From positions 1 through 64,000 of IMG/VR virus record IMGVR_UViG_3300018080_000002: a DNA stretch of 64,000 bases. One strand, 5' to 3'. The position numbers were made by a program, and so were the translations under genes. Of this stretch, positions 49,981 to 57,966 are shown one piece after another. Source of the stretch: a virus. Numbering within the stretch: the first letter of the stretch is position 1; each line of letters begins with the position of its first letter. The notes beneath the pieces were generated by a model. The model was not told where the DNA came from and did not search any database. It worked only from the letters and a program-made list of their open reading frames with translations.

Positions 49981-51228
49981 ATGGCTGGTAAAAAAGATGC
50001 AGAGGTAAAGGACAAAGAAAAAGGTAAGACGAAGGAAAAAAAAGAGGAAAAAAAGAAAGAAAAGGAGAAAAAACCACCGACAAGGTTAGAACGATTAGGT
50101 GGTATAGTTAAGAGTGTGAACGATAAATTTGGCGTTAACACTCTTATGGTTGGATATAAGAATTTCTATGTCGGGACTAGGGTTAGTACCGGGTCTATTC
50201 TGATGGATCTAGCGACAGGTGGTGGTATCCCTATTGGTCGAGTGGTCCAATTTCACGGAAAGGAAAGTAGCGGCAAAACTAGCAATGCTATTAGGGTTGC
50301 AGGAAATTTACAGAAATTATGTACGAAATGCTATACTCCTATCAATGGGATCATTGATCCTGTGACTTTAAAGCCTATTTCGGAGGTATGTAAATGTGGC
50401 GTTCAAAGACGTGGTATGGTTGTTTTTGTTGATGTGGAAGGAACATTTGATCCCGATTGGGCTGAGTGCCTTGGTTTACTGATTGATCCTGAATTTTTCA
50501 TATATTGCCGACCTGAGAGTGGGGAAGAATCAATCGATATTGTTGAGGCTCTTATCAGGAGCGGAGATATTGATATGATTATTTACGATAGTATTGCTGC
50601 TTTTGCTCCGTTGGAAGAGATGAAGAAATCAGCAGAGGAAAATACGGTGGGTCTTGGAGCGAGGCTCTTAAACAGAGCTTGGCGTGTTTGGGGTTCTGCT
50701 ATGAGCGATGCTGCAAATAAGAATGGTGTTGCTCCTACTGTGATCACGATCAATCAACAAAGATTAAAAATAGGCGTTATGTATGGCAGTCCGATTACTA
50801 GACCTGGTGGTGAAGGTCAGAAATTTGCCAATTCAATCGAAATTGATATGAAACGTGCTACTGAAGATAAAACCAAAGATGAGGATGGTAATTTCCTCCC
50901 ATTAGTGACCTTTGCGGGGAAGGTTACGAAGAATAAGACAGCTCGACCATTCTTGGAATATGAGTTCCAGGTTGCTACAGAGGCATTTCAATACAAGAAC
51001 ATCCGATATAACAAGGGTGATATAGCCGAGCTAAAAACTCTCAGGGATCTTGCTTATCGGTATGGGATTATGGGCAAGGATGAATCTAGTAAAAAGTATT
51101 TTTATAAAAAACATAAATTTGATCGACAGATGGATCTATTTGATAAGGTTTTATATACAAATGCCGGGATAATTGCTTTAAAGCAGGATATTTTAGAGGT
51201 TATGCGGCATGGAAAAGTTTCAGCGTGA
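49981..51228 (+). CDS. RecA/UvsX-like recombinase
   Basis: 415 aa. Lys/Glu-rich first 33 residues, then the RecA core: Walker A GKESSGKT (93-100), VFVDVEGTF (about 148-156), IIYDSIAAF Walker B, and INQQRLKIGVMYGSP with GGEGQKF (L1/L2 loops). It carries an extra zinc-like insert (CTKC at 114-117, CKC at 137-139) between Walker A and the catalytic Glu strand. It performs strand exchange, served by the SSB, helicase and nuclease neighbours. Confidence 0.85.
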   Translation: MAGKKDAEVKDKEKGKTKEKKEEKKKEKEKKPPTRLERLGGIVKSVNDKFGVNTLMVGYKNFYVGTRVSTGSILMDLATGGGIPIGRVVQFHGKESSGKTSNAIRVAGNLQKLCTKCYTPINGIIDPVTLKPISEVCKCGVQRRGMVVFVDVEGTFDPDWAECLGLLIDPEFFIYCRPESGEESIDIVEALIRSGDIDMIIYDSIAAFAPLEEMKKSAEENTVGLGARLLNRAWRVWGSAMSDAANKNGVAPTVITINQQRLKIGVMYGSPITRPGGEGQKFANSIEIDMKRATEDKTKDEDGNFLPLVTFAGKVTKNKTARPFLEYEFQVATEAFQYKNIRYNKGDIAELKTLRDLAYRYGIMGKDESSKKYFYKKHKFDRQMDLFDKVLYTNAGIIALKQDILEVMRHGKVSA

Positions 51229-51601
51229 GTCCAAGAAAAAGAAAGTAGATAAGTTTAAATCTGATTCAAGTGAGTTCTGGGTAACTCATGAAGATGATGT
51301 CGCTGAGACCTTTCAAGGTGATAAGACCATCGGTAGTGGTAATAAACCTTTTTATAAAGGTGACGTGAAATCAGACATGTTTCTGGTTGAGGCCAAGAGT
51401 TCTGAGCAGAAAAGCATCGGTATTAAGGCTGAATGGCTCAAAAAGATATCTGATGAAGCTTATGGGTATCAAAGGTTGCCAGCGGTTCATTTGAGATTTG
51501 GTTCGATAGAGGATGGATTATGCGAGAGGGATTGGGTTATGGTCCCTCAGAGCGTGTTTAAAAGGATGTTAGCTAGGTTTGGGGATGATGATGTTAGATG
51601 A
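51209..51601 (+). CDS. PD-(D/E)XK nuclease (resolvase-like)
   Basis: 130 aa. GSGNKPFYKGDVKSDMFLVE then AKSS gives the D...E-x-K active site. The layout matches small phage endonucleases of the Holliday-junction-resolvase type. Overlaps the recA-like gene by 20 nt. Confidence 0.7.
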   Translation: MEKFQRESKKKKVDKFKSDSSEFWVTHEDDVAETFQGDKTIGSGNKPFYKGDVKSDMFLVEAKSSEQKSIGIKAEWLKKISDEAYGYQRLPAVHLRFGSIEDGLCERDWVMVPQSVFKRMLARFGDDDVR

Positions 51602-52397
51602 AATAGCCAGTATTGGGAATAGTCCTGTGGGTGATAAATGTGTTTTGTTTGAAGAAAAGATCAAGAGATTTGTGACATCAGAATTTGTTCGGGGGAATTA
51701 TCGAGAAAAACTTGATCCTGATGGTTATATCAGAGTGTCCAGTATTCCGTATATGTGTCCCAGGGACGAAGTCTGGTACGCATTGACTGACGAGCTTCAG
51801 TATAAAGAGAAAGAACGTCTCAGGATCACTTTTGATTTTGGTAAAGCCTTTGAAGGTATAATTCGTGATAATTACCTGGCTCCGATGGAGATATTGAAGG
51901 GGGATTGGGAGTGTGCGAAGTGTGGTTATGTCGTACAGTCTGAAGAAGAAAAGCTGATTAAGCCTTATTATGGATGTCCGTCATGTAATGCTATTCGATG
52001 GAAATATCATGAATCTGAGTTGGTCAATGAGCAGTATAAGATAACAGGCCATTGTGATGGTATTGTAGAGCTGGACGGGAATGACTATGTGCTAGAGATA
52101 AAATCTTGTAATGCTTACTTTTTCAAGCTTTTCAAGAATGACGCTTACTCATGCTCTTTTTTCTCGAAATACCTGATTCAGATACAGATGTATATGTGGT
52201 TGAGTGGGATTCATAACGGTATTTTTTTATTTTTTAACAAGGATAGTAGCACAATGTATTCATTGCCTGTATCTTATAGCGAATCAATTGTTGATGACGT
52301 TTTGAAGTTTGTTTCAGATATCAGGCATTGTATTAGAAATAGTATTTTGCCTGAGTGTACCTGTAAGAAACAGGATCATGTGGACTTGAAATTATGA
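51585..52397 (+). CDS. Cas4/RecB-like PD-(D/E)XK nuclease with zinc site
   Basis: 270 aa (start among ATGs 51585-51591). CAKC and CPSC (zinc ribbon), ITGHCDGIVELDGNDYVLEI then KSCN gives the D...E-x-K site, and QIQMYMWLSG matches the RecB motif. A final CTC may help bind a metal. Related to exonucleases that process DNA ends. Overlaps both neighbours. Confidence 0.75.
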   Translation: MMMLDEIASIGNSPVGDKCVLFEEKIKRFVTSEFVRGNYREKLDPDGYIRVSSIPYMCPRDEVWYALTDELQYKEKERLRITFDFGKAFEGIIRDNYLAPMEILKGDWECAKCGYVVQSEEEKLIKPYYGCPSCNAIRWKYHESELVNEQYKITGHCDGIVELDGNDYVLEIKSCNAYFFKLFKNDAYSCSFFSKYLIQIQMYMWLSGIHNGIFLFFNKDSSTMYSLPVSYSESIVDDVLKFVSDIRHCIRNSILPECTCKKQDHVDLKL

Positions 52398-52945
52398 GTG
52401 ATTTTAGTGTCATGGGTATAGATCCGTCATTGACTGCAACGGGAATTGCGGTGATAAAATCCGATGCTACAGCTATGGGTTGGACGAGAGGGGTTTCTGT
52501 TAAAAAAAAGGCATCCAACCTTACAAGACTAAAAAGGTTATTGTTTTTGGCGAGTTCTATTATAGAGATTGTTGATGAACATAATGTTAGGTACATTGGT
52601 GTAGAACAAGCAACATTTGGTTATTCTGTCAGAGCTATGGAGCTAAGAGAACTTTTGATTGTTTTAAATACTCAGTTGTTTTTAAAGTATGGATTCATGG
52701 CTGTAAATATTCCGTTTGCGACTATTCGGAAGTATTTTTTGGGTGATGGTAAGACTGGCAGGACCAAAAAGGATGATATTGTGGCTCATGTCAGAGAGGA
52801 ATTTGGTTATACATTATCAAGCACAGATGAGTATGAGGCTTTAGCTGTGGCTAGAATAATGTATGAAAATCGCAAATTTGATCGATCTAGTTTTTGCTCC
52901 TATAAACGAGAGGTACACGGTCGTATTGATAAGGTGTTGGCATGA
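52394..52945 (+). CDS. RuvC-like Holliday junction resolvase
   Basis: 183 aa RNase-H fold: MGIDPSLTATGIAVI (first Asp), YIGVEQATFGY (Glu) and STDEYEALAVARI (final acidic pair). Cuts four-way junctions made by the recombinase. ATGA overlaps with both neighbouring genes. Confidence 0.85.
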   Translation: MSDFSVMGIDPSLTATGIAVIKSDATAMGWTRGVSVKKKASNLTRLKRLLFLASSIIEIVDEHNVRYIGVEQATFGYSVRAMELRELLIVLNTQLFLKYGFMAVNIPFATIRKYFLGDGKTGRTKKDDIVAHVREEFGYTLSSTDEYEALAVARIMYENRKFDRSSFCSYKREVHGRIDKVLA

Positions 52946-53235
52946 CGATAGGTTTAAATTTTGCGTTTATTTCAGGGAATGTCGGGGAAGTAACTTTTAG
53001 TACGACTGGAAGTAATGTTCCTTGTTGCAGTTTTTTCATTGCGTCTGAAAGGCAGGGCTATGATGCTGTATGGGTTCGCGTGAATGTGTATGGCAAAAAT
53101 ACGAATATATGCAAGGATAAGCTTGCTAAGGGTGTTTACGTTATTGTTAAGGGTGAAATGATGAATCGGACGTCTGGTGGTAAAAATGAGAAATTTCTTA
53201 CAGAGGTAAGATGCCATGAGATCGTGTTTCCATGA
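52942..53235 (+). CDS. ssb: single-stranded DNA-binding protein
   Basis: 97 aa OB fold: FAFISGNVGEVTFST, FFIASERQGYDAVWVRVNVY, KGVYVIVKGEM. It lacks the acidic C-terminal tail of bacterial SSB, so it may not dock partners the same way. Second ssDNA-binding protein in the window. Confidence 0.8.
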   Translation: MTIGLNFAFISGNVGEVTFSTTGSNVPCCSFFIASERQGYDAVWVRVNVYGKNTNICKDKLAKGVYVIVKGEMMNRTSGGKNEKFLTEVRCHEIVFP

Positions 53236-53247
53236 AAGGTGGGTGTG

Positions 53248-54126
53248 ATGATGGAAAATAATGAGAATAAGGAATTGGAAGTAGTTGATGATAGCAATGG
53301 TTATCTCGATGAAATTGAGGAAGAAAATACTGAGGTTGAAGAAATGGATAACCTCAATCAAGAGCAGCTAGAACAGCTCAGGCAGGAGACTAAAAAGCTG
53401 TCTGAAGCTGGTGATGCTGCATACATTACAATGGCTGGAAACTTATATGAGATACGTAAGAGCAAGTCATATAAGGGTTGGAAATATGATAAATTCCGAG
53501 ATTATGTTGAGACAGAGTTAAGCATCTCTTTGAGAAAAGCTGAATATTTGATGCAAATTTGGGATTATTATGTGGAGAAAGTTGGTGGTGGTAGCAAGGC
53601 ATTATTAGACAAGGTGAAAGGTCTTGGTCTTACCAAGCTCAAAGACTGTATCAATGTAATCAAGCCAGATAATGTCGACAAGGTGTTGGATCAAATTAAG
53701 GATCTGTCTGTTCGTAGAGTTGCGGAGATCAAAAAAGAAATCAATATTAGCGTAGATATTGCCAAAGATACCGAGTCTGATTCTAAGACGGTGGATTCAG
53801 AGGACGTTGATGATTTAGCAGCATCCACTAAACATTCTATGAATTTCAAGCTCTATTCTGAGCAATATAAATCAGTTAAAGATGCTCTTGAATTGTCTGG
53901 TAAGATAGGGAATACCAAGTGCCGAAACACTCAATTGAGGTATATCTCGGAAGAATTTTTAAGTCTACATCAGACAGGCGATTCGGATAAGAGTCGTTTG
54001 GATGCCTGTGAGAGATTTGAAAAGCTATATAATGTGAAGATTTTGGTAGCTGATGCGGTTTCTGGTACTATTTTATATGGAGAGGATATTGAGGAAAAAT
54101 TATCAACCATTGTAAAGGCTAGTTAA
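53248..54126 (+). CDS. hypothetical helical DNA-related protein
   Basis: 292 aa. Acidic N-terminus, then a helical block (MAGNLYEIRKSKSYKGWKYD, YLMQIWDYYVEKVG) similar in feel to DUF3102/ParB-linked domains. Located at the end of the recombination module. Function unknown. Confidence 0.6.
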   Translation: MMENNENKELEVVDDSNGYLDEIEEENTEVEEMDNLNQEQLEQLRQETKKLSEAGDAAYITMAGNLYEIRKSKSYKGWKYDKFRDYVETELSISLRKAEYLMQIWDYYVEKVGGGSKALLDKVKGLGLTKLKDCINVIKPDNVDKVLDQIKDLSVRRVAEIKKEINISVDIAKDTESDSKTVDSEDVDDLAASTKHSMNFKLYSEQYKSVKDALELSGKIGNTKCRNTQLRYISEEFLSLHQTGDSDKSRLDACERFEKLYNVKILVADAVSGTILYGEDIEEKLSTIVKAS

Positions 54127-54127
54127 T

Positions 54128-54469
54128 ATGGCAATTAGGCTACCTATAAGTCGTGCTAGAGTCGATTTTCTTGCTGACTGGTTAGAGGAAAGAACTGGTG
54201 TTGAGGCTAGATATTTTAAGACTAAGCTGACGAATAAGTTTCCTGGTATTTCTGAGGTAGAGGCTGATGAAGGTGTATCGGGATTACATCTATATCTTGA
54301 GGCAACAGACATTAGTTCTGAGACGATATGGTTTGGGAAGTTAGATGATCTTAGATCTGATGATCAGGATGTATTTTTTACTATTTTTGCTCCGAAAGAT
54401 TTTACAGGTTCCAGATATTTTCAGTACGTAGGAGAGGTGTCAGGGGTTCCAGATCTTTCATATGTTTAG
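54128..54469 (+). CDS. hypothetical 113-aa protein
   Basis: Alpha/beta with Asp-rich middle (LDDLRSDDQDVFFTIFAP). Starts 1 nt after the previous stop. Unknown. Confidence 0.65.
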   Translation: MAIRLPISRARVDFLADWLEERTGVEARYFKTKLTNKFPGISEVEADEGVSGLHLYLEATDISSETIWFGKLDDLRSDDQDVFFTIFAPKDFTGSRYFQYVGEVSGVPDLSYV

Positions 54470-54481
54470 TCGAAAGGGGTA

Positions 54482-54802
54482 ATGATGATTTCTAAAGCGT
54501 TCAGGGATTGTCATCATATTAATGGCGTAAAAATCGATAGAGCCAGTTTAGGCACATCATCTGATTTGGTTATTGCATATGATGATAAAGCGGAAAGCCT
54601 GTTCTTAAAATTTCAAAAAGGATCGGTTAGGAAAAATGGCGTTGTAGAGGATGATTTGCTGGATATTGTGGAAAAGCTTATCGTTTCCAATGATGATGGT
54701 TGTGGTGATTTTTCGTCTAATTGGAATAAAGCTGCTTTAGAGGGTATTGCCGTAGCTCGTAAGGCTTTAAAAGAAAGAGCTAAGACGTATCCGTTGAAAT
54801 AA
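54482..54802 (+). CDS. hypothetical 106-aa protein
   Basis: Not recognised. Small mixed protein (NGVKIDRASLGTSSDLVIAY). It sits next to the Acb2-like gene, so an anti-defence role is possible but unsupported. Confidence 0.6.
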   Translation: MMISKAFRDCHHINGVKIDRASLGTSSDLVIAYDDKAESLFLKFQKGSVRKNGVVEDDLLDIVEKLIVSNDDGCGDFSSNWNKAALEGIAVARKALKERAKTYPLK

Positions 54803-54823
54803 CGTAATTGTAAGGAGGTTTCG

Positions 54824-55096
54824 ATGTCTAATAGTAATGATGTTCATTTCTCAAATAAGGTAATCAGCACGTTAAGCGATAATGATATACTTCATTTGAG
54901 CGTATCTCACCGTTGTAAGCCGGAGGTGGGTGAAAAATTCAAGCAAATTAATGAGGGCTGTGAGAAATTCATCAAGCTCATTAGAGATACATGCCCAGGT
55001 TGCGCGGATTCGCAGAATGCGATGCGATGTATCAGGGAAGCTAGAATGTGGGCAAATTCTGCCTTGGCTTTGGATCAAAAGAATTGGGATGACTAG
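54824..55096 (+). CDS. Acb2-like anti-CBASS protein (cyclic-nucleotide sponge)
   Basis: 90 aa, AAGGAGG upstream. Two-helix hairpin: FKQINEGCEKFIKLIRDTCP and NAMRCIREARMWANSALALD. The CP motif with A-x-x-x-I-x-E-A-x-M-W-A-N is the signature of the Acb2/T4 Vs.4 family, which binds cyclic di- and trinucleotides and blocks CBASS immunity. Function follows from family resemblance by eye; binding residues were not checked. Confidence 0.65.
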   Translation: MSNSNDVHFSNKVISTLSDNDILHLSVSHRCKPEVGEKFKQINEGCEKFIKLIRDTCPGCADSQNAMRCIREARMWANSALALDQKNWDD

Positions 55097-55106
55097 GAGG
55101 AATAAG

Positions 55107-55511
55107 GTGACGATTACATATAGGGTATATGATTCATATAAAGTAAGACCTGTCGTAGATGCGTTGAATAGGCGTAGAGAGGTTGAAGAGTTTCCTCTTG
55201 TGGTCGGTGATACATTGCCCTATCTGGATTTTAGTCTGATTGATGAGGATGAAAATCCGTATGATCTTACTGGGCATACAGTCAAATTTTACTTTAAAAA
55301 ATATGGGCTTGGGTATCATTCAAATAGTAGTACTGAGTGTGATATTGTCGAGGCGGTTTCTGGCACATGTAGATACAGTTGGAGCGAGGGTGATATTGAA
55401 GAACCTGGGCTGCATGTCGGAGAATTAGAATTAACTACTCAAGATCATAAGAAATTATCGATGCCTTACGTGGTCCGATTTCGAGTCAGGGATCAGTTAG
55501 AACAAACTTGA
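55107..55511 (+). CDS. baseplate upper-protein-like (BppU N-domain) protein
   Basis: 134 aa. GTG 55107 has AGGAGG 6 nt upstream; the longer frame upstream is a shadow of the Acb2-like gene. LPYLDFSLIDEDENPYDLTG, TVKFYF and GLHVGELELT form the Ig-like module typical of phage receptor-binding/baseplate upper proteins. Confidence 0.6.
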   Translation: MTITYRVYDSYKVRPVVDALNRRREVEEFPLVVGDTLPYLDFSLIDEDENPYDLTGHTVKFYFKKYGLGYHSNSSTECDIVEAVSGTCRYSWSEGDIEEPGLHVGELELTTQDHKKLSMPYVVRFRVRDQLEQT

Positions 55512-55529
55512 TAATATATTAGTTATCAA
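55508..55529. promoter_or_regulatory. operator-like inverted repeat
   Basis: TTGATAA and TTATCAA separated by 8 nt, a perfect 7-bp inverted repeat that shares TTGATAATATATT with the one at 31710. It overlaps the previous stop codon. Confidence 0.45.
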
Positions 55530-55580
55530 TTCTTGTTTGTTTTTCCTTGGATTTATGTTAATATTCAATAACAAACTGTT

Positions 55581-55611
55581 TTTGTTGATTTTAGTTAGGT
55601 TGTTGATTATG
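55581..55611 (+). promoter_or_regulatory. conserved translation-initiation leader
   Basis: GTTGATTTTAGTTAGG, then TTGTTGATTATG into the 55609 gene; third copy of the leader seen at 27153 and 32536. Confidence 0.5.
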
Positions 55612-56844
55612 TCTGTACTCAGGATTCAGGGGGAGAACGATAAAATATATGAGATTACGAGAGAGGGGAAAAAATATATTTGTCCTTGCTCTGGATATAC
55701 TCATGGTCGTTGCTCTCATACTGCTAAAGCCAAAGATTTTTTAGAAAATGACTTCAAATCATATAAAGATGCCTTGTTTTCTGCGTTTCATAAAGAGGTC
55801 AGGCGTTGTGATCTACAGCGGGGTATGACCTGGGCTTATATCATCAAAAAATTTAATAGCGATAAGGAAGTTCGGGATTTTTATTTGAAAATCTGCATTG
55901 AGGATACTCGGAATTTTGATCTATACAATTTGATCATCAATCAGTGGGGTGTCAAAGGTCAGATTGAAATTGCGAAGCTCTTGATTTTGTCAAAAAAGCG
56001 ATGGATGAACAATAAAGACGATTGGTTGGAAAAGCTGGTAAAGGGCTATATTGCTCAGATTGATGACGACCATTGGCCTGAAGATAAGGTTCGGAGGACG
56101 ATTTTTAACAGCTCTGATTTAGCCGAGTGGTACTCCTGCGTTTTTGCGGTTTTCAATTCGGATGATCGATCCAAGATGATTCGTGCTTTTGTTGAATCAT
56201 TGAAAAATCGGATGTATTCACAAACTCGTTTGCCGAATAGAAACGAGAGCAAATTTTTGATGGCTACGACTTTGGGATTTAATGAACTTTTGGCTTTATG
56301 CGATTTAGGTTTAGGATATTGGAATAGTGGAATGAATGAATATATGGGTGATGAAGAATATGTGAAACCTAATTACATCCCAAAATTTCAAGATTATACT
56401 CATGATAATATGACTACTACGGGCAAAAACCGCTTATACAAGCATTGGTTTTCGATACGTTTCGGAAAAAAACAACCTCCTAAAATTGATATGCGTTGGT
56501 CGGGAATGATGTACGGGCTGCTATGGAGACAATTAGCTTTTCGTAAAGTTAAAGGCGATTTGAGAGAAATTGATTGGAAGGAAATTGAAGTAGATGGTAA
56601 GTTTTTAGAATTGGCTCAAAGACTGGATGGATGTCTGCATAAATTGTTTTATGGAATGGTTCATTTCATGAACTTTAGGTTGGATGATGATCCGTTATTT
56701 ACGCGAATTGTGTCCGATTGTAAGGGTCATGAGGATCTAGTCAGACCTGTCGAGTTTTTCGGGACTAAGAGAGACAATGTATTATTTAAGCAGGAATGCG
56801 CTAGGATTTATGGAAACATAGATGATCAGGTTCAACTTTCATAA
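55609..56844 (+). CDS. SWIM zinc finger plus helical (MgsA/RarA C-domain-like) protein
   Basis: 411 aa. Residues 20-45 hold CPCSGYTHGRCSH, a C-x-C...C-x-H SWIM-type zinc finger. Residues 60-120 (ALFSAFHKEVRRCDLQRGMT, then YLKICIEDTRNFDLY) echo the S-A-F-x-K-x-x-R-x-x-D and E-D motifs of RarA/MgsA C-domains, but no ATPase domain is attached. It shares the replication-gene leader, so a replication or repair role is plausible. Confidence 0.55.
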   Translation: MSVLRIQGENDKIYEITREGKKYICPCSGYTHGRCSHTAKAKDFLENDFKSYKDALFSAFHKEVRRCDLQRGMTWAYIIKKFNSDKEVRDFYLKICIEDTRNFDLYNLIINQWGVKGQIEIAKLLILSKKRWMNNKDDWLEKLVKGYIAQIDDDHWPEDKVRRTIFNSSDLAEWYSCVFAVFNSDDRSKMIRAFVESLKNRMYSQTRLPNRNESKFLMATTLGFNELLALCDLGLGYWNSGMNEYMGDEEYVKPNYIPKFQDYTHDNMTTTGKNRLYKHWFSIRFGKKQPPKIDMRWSGMMYGLLWRQLAFRKVKGDLREIDWKEIEVDGKFLELAQRLDGCLHKLFYGMVHFMNFRLDDDPLFTRIVSDCKGHEDLVRPVEFFGTKRDNVLFKQECARIYGNIDDQVQLS

Positions 56845-56855
56845 GGAGTATTAAC

Positions 56856-57269
56856 ATGCGAATGAAATTTTTGATGGCAACGATTTTTTTGGCGTTATTT
56901 TCATGCGGAGAAAGAGAGGATCAGGAAAAGAAACCAAATTATGACAAATTGTTGGTTGGTGTATGGGAAATGGTTAGGCAAACCCCTACAGCAGAGGATG
57001 TGGTTAAATGCGGTGATATCATGATCCTTCACTCAGATCAGACGGTGACGAGACAGTACAAATGCGGGAATGAGGTAAGGACTACGGTAAATAGGAATTT
57101 CAGAGGTCACTATGAGCGTTTCGGAGACAGATTACATTTCAGATATGCAAATGCCATGACTGAGATCTATTTTTTCACTCTCGATGATAATGAATTGACG
57201 TTGGTTAAGAGTAATCAGGAGATCGTTTATTACCGGAGACCTTCAGACGGGTTAAGGATTGAGGACTAA
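56856..57269 (+). CDS. lipocalin-like lipoprotein
   Basis: 137 aa. Lipoprotein signal ending LALFSC (Cys 17). The mature part (LLVGVWEMVRQTP, MILHSDQTVTRQYKC, YERFGDRLHF) has the G-x-W start and strand order of lipocalin-like domains. Envelope location inferred. Confidence 0.65.
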   Translation: MRMKFLMATIFLALFSCGEREDQEKKPNYDKLLVGVWEMVRQTPTAEDVVKCGDIMILHSDQTVTRQYKCGNEVRTTVNRNFRGHYERFGDRLHFRYANAMTEIYFFTLDDNELTLVKSNQEIVYYRRPSDGLRIED

Positions 57270-57272
57270 GAA

Positions 57273-57578
57273 ATGTATGTAAAGTTCGTTTTCGTACTCG
57301 TATGTTCCGTATTTTTGTTAGGTAGTAAGATCCCGAATAGAAAACCGGATGTTGTTTCACAAAGAGCTAAAATTTCTGACTACTATATTTATGATAAAAA
57401 ATCTCGGAAATGGATCTGGAAACCAGATTACTATGCTGCCGTTAGAAAAAAAATGGCTAAAAATAGGAAAAAATATCGGAAATTGCAGGCAAAAAAGAAA
57501 CCAGTTATCAAGAAAAAGCGAAAAGTTGAGCCGTTCATATATAGAGATGATCCTGTTATACAATACATATTAAAATAG
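57273..57578 (+). CDS. exported basic protein
   Basis: 101 aa. Hydrophobic signal (VKFVFVLVCSVFLLGS) followed by a very Lys-rich region (KKMAKNRKKYRKLQAKKKP). Could bind acidic surface polymers. Last gene before the RNA array. Confidence 0.6.
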   Translation: MYVKFVFVLVCSVFLLGSKIPNRKPDVVSQRAKISDYYIYDKKSRKWIWKPDYYAAVRKKMAKNRKKYRKLQAKKKPVIKKKRKVEPFIYRDDPVIQYILK

Positions 57579-57607
57579 TTGACTCCAATTTGCTTATCGA
57601 TTACAAG
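57579..57607 (+). promoter_or_regulatory. promoter for the RNA array
   Basis: TTGACT (57579-57584), 17 nt, TACAAG (57602-57607). -10-like sequences also sit 3-8 nt before some individual units (TAGTAT, TAAAAT, GATAAT), so separate promoters are possible. Confidence 0.45.
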
Positions 57608-57613
57608 GGTATG

Positions 57614-57702
57614 GTCTATTGAACTTGTAGGACAATGGACGACTGGTATCTGAATGACACAGCTTCGAGAGTTTCACTCTTTTTTTGTCATTTAGATGCC
57701 AG
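57614..57702 (+). ncRNA. two-hairpin RNA at the head of the Y RNA array
   Basis: GTCTATTG pairs with CAATGGAC (57614-57640) and a 17-bp hairpin joins 57643-57659 to 57686-57702 (all positions paired, some as G-U). It lacks the conserved Y RNA loop sequences of the units downstream. Function unknown. Confidence 0.5.
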
Positions 57703-57755
57703 CCTGCTTGTGTTTTGATGTTTGATGTATTGCGTACTTAAAACCGTTCAAAAAC

Positions 57756-57825
57756 GGTAGCGAGATGTAAGTGAGGGCTACTTCGGCCATTATGAAATTC
57801 CCCTTGCTGATTTGTTTCCGCTATC
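57756..57825 (+). ncRNA. Y RNA-like RNA, unit 1 (plain hairpin type)
   Basis: 70 nt. Closing helix GGTAGCG/CGCTATC (57756-57762 with 57819-57825), conserved 5' loop strand GAGATGTAAG, inner helix GTGAGGG/CCCCTTGC, and conserved 3' strand TGATTTGTTTCC. No tRNA-like insert; the apex is a short loop. This is the minimal Ro60-binding Y RNA shape, matching the other four units in layout. Confidence 0.65.
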
Positions 57826-57838
57826 ATAGTATTTGTAC

Positions 57839-57950
57839 TGACGAGATGTATGTGAGAGTTACTTCGTAAGTTCGACTCTTATCCCTCCCTCCATTCCATT
57901 ACGGGGGGGTTGTCCAGTGGGGACATTTCTCTTACAGTCTGTTTCCGTCA
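57839..57950 (+). ncRNA. Y RNA-like RNA, unit 2, with permuted tRNA-like domain
   Basis: Closing helix TGACG/CGTCA. Inner helix GTGAGAG with CTCTTAC. The insert is tRNA-like in permuted order: T arm first (GTAAG-TTCGACT-CTTAT, 57866-57882), then the acceptor 3' strand CCCTCCC, a connecting loop, the acceptor 5' strand GGGGGGG, then D arm GTCC-AGTGG-GGAC (57912-57924). The acceptor stem is thus closed by a loop and the anticodon arm is replaced by the Ro60-binding helix. Bacterial Y RNAs are known to carry tRNA-like domains. Confidence 0.75.
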
Positions 57951-57966
57951 TCAATCAGGTAAAATT

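Noticed and set aside
51585-52397. Cas4 as a sign of CRISPR adaptation
   Set aside because: Stand-alone Cas4/RecB-like nucleases are common in phage recombination operons; no Cas1 or Cas2 nearby.
54930-55106. N-terminal extension of the 55107 gene
   Set aside because: It is the out-of-frame shadow of the Acb2-like gene; the GTG at 55107 has a perfect AGGAGG site.
57619-57660. tRNA-Glu-like D arm (TAGGACAATGG) in the first hairpin RNA
   Set aside because: No anticodon or T arm follows; the bases are used in two stronger hairpins.
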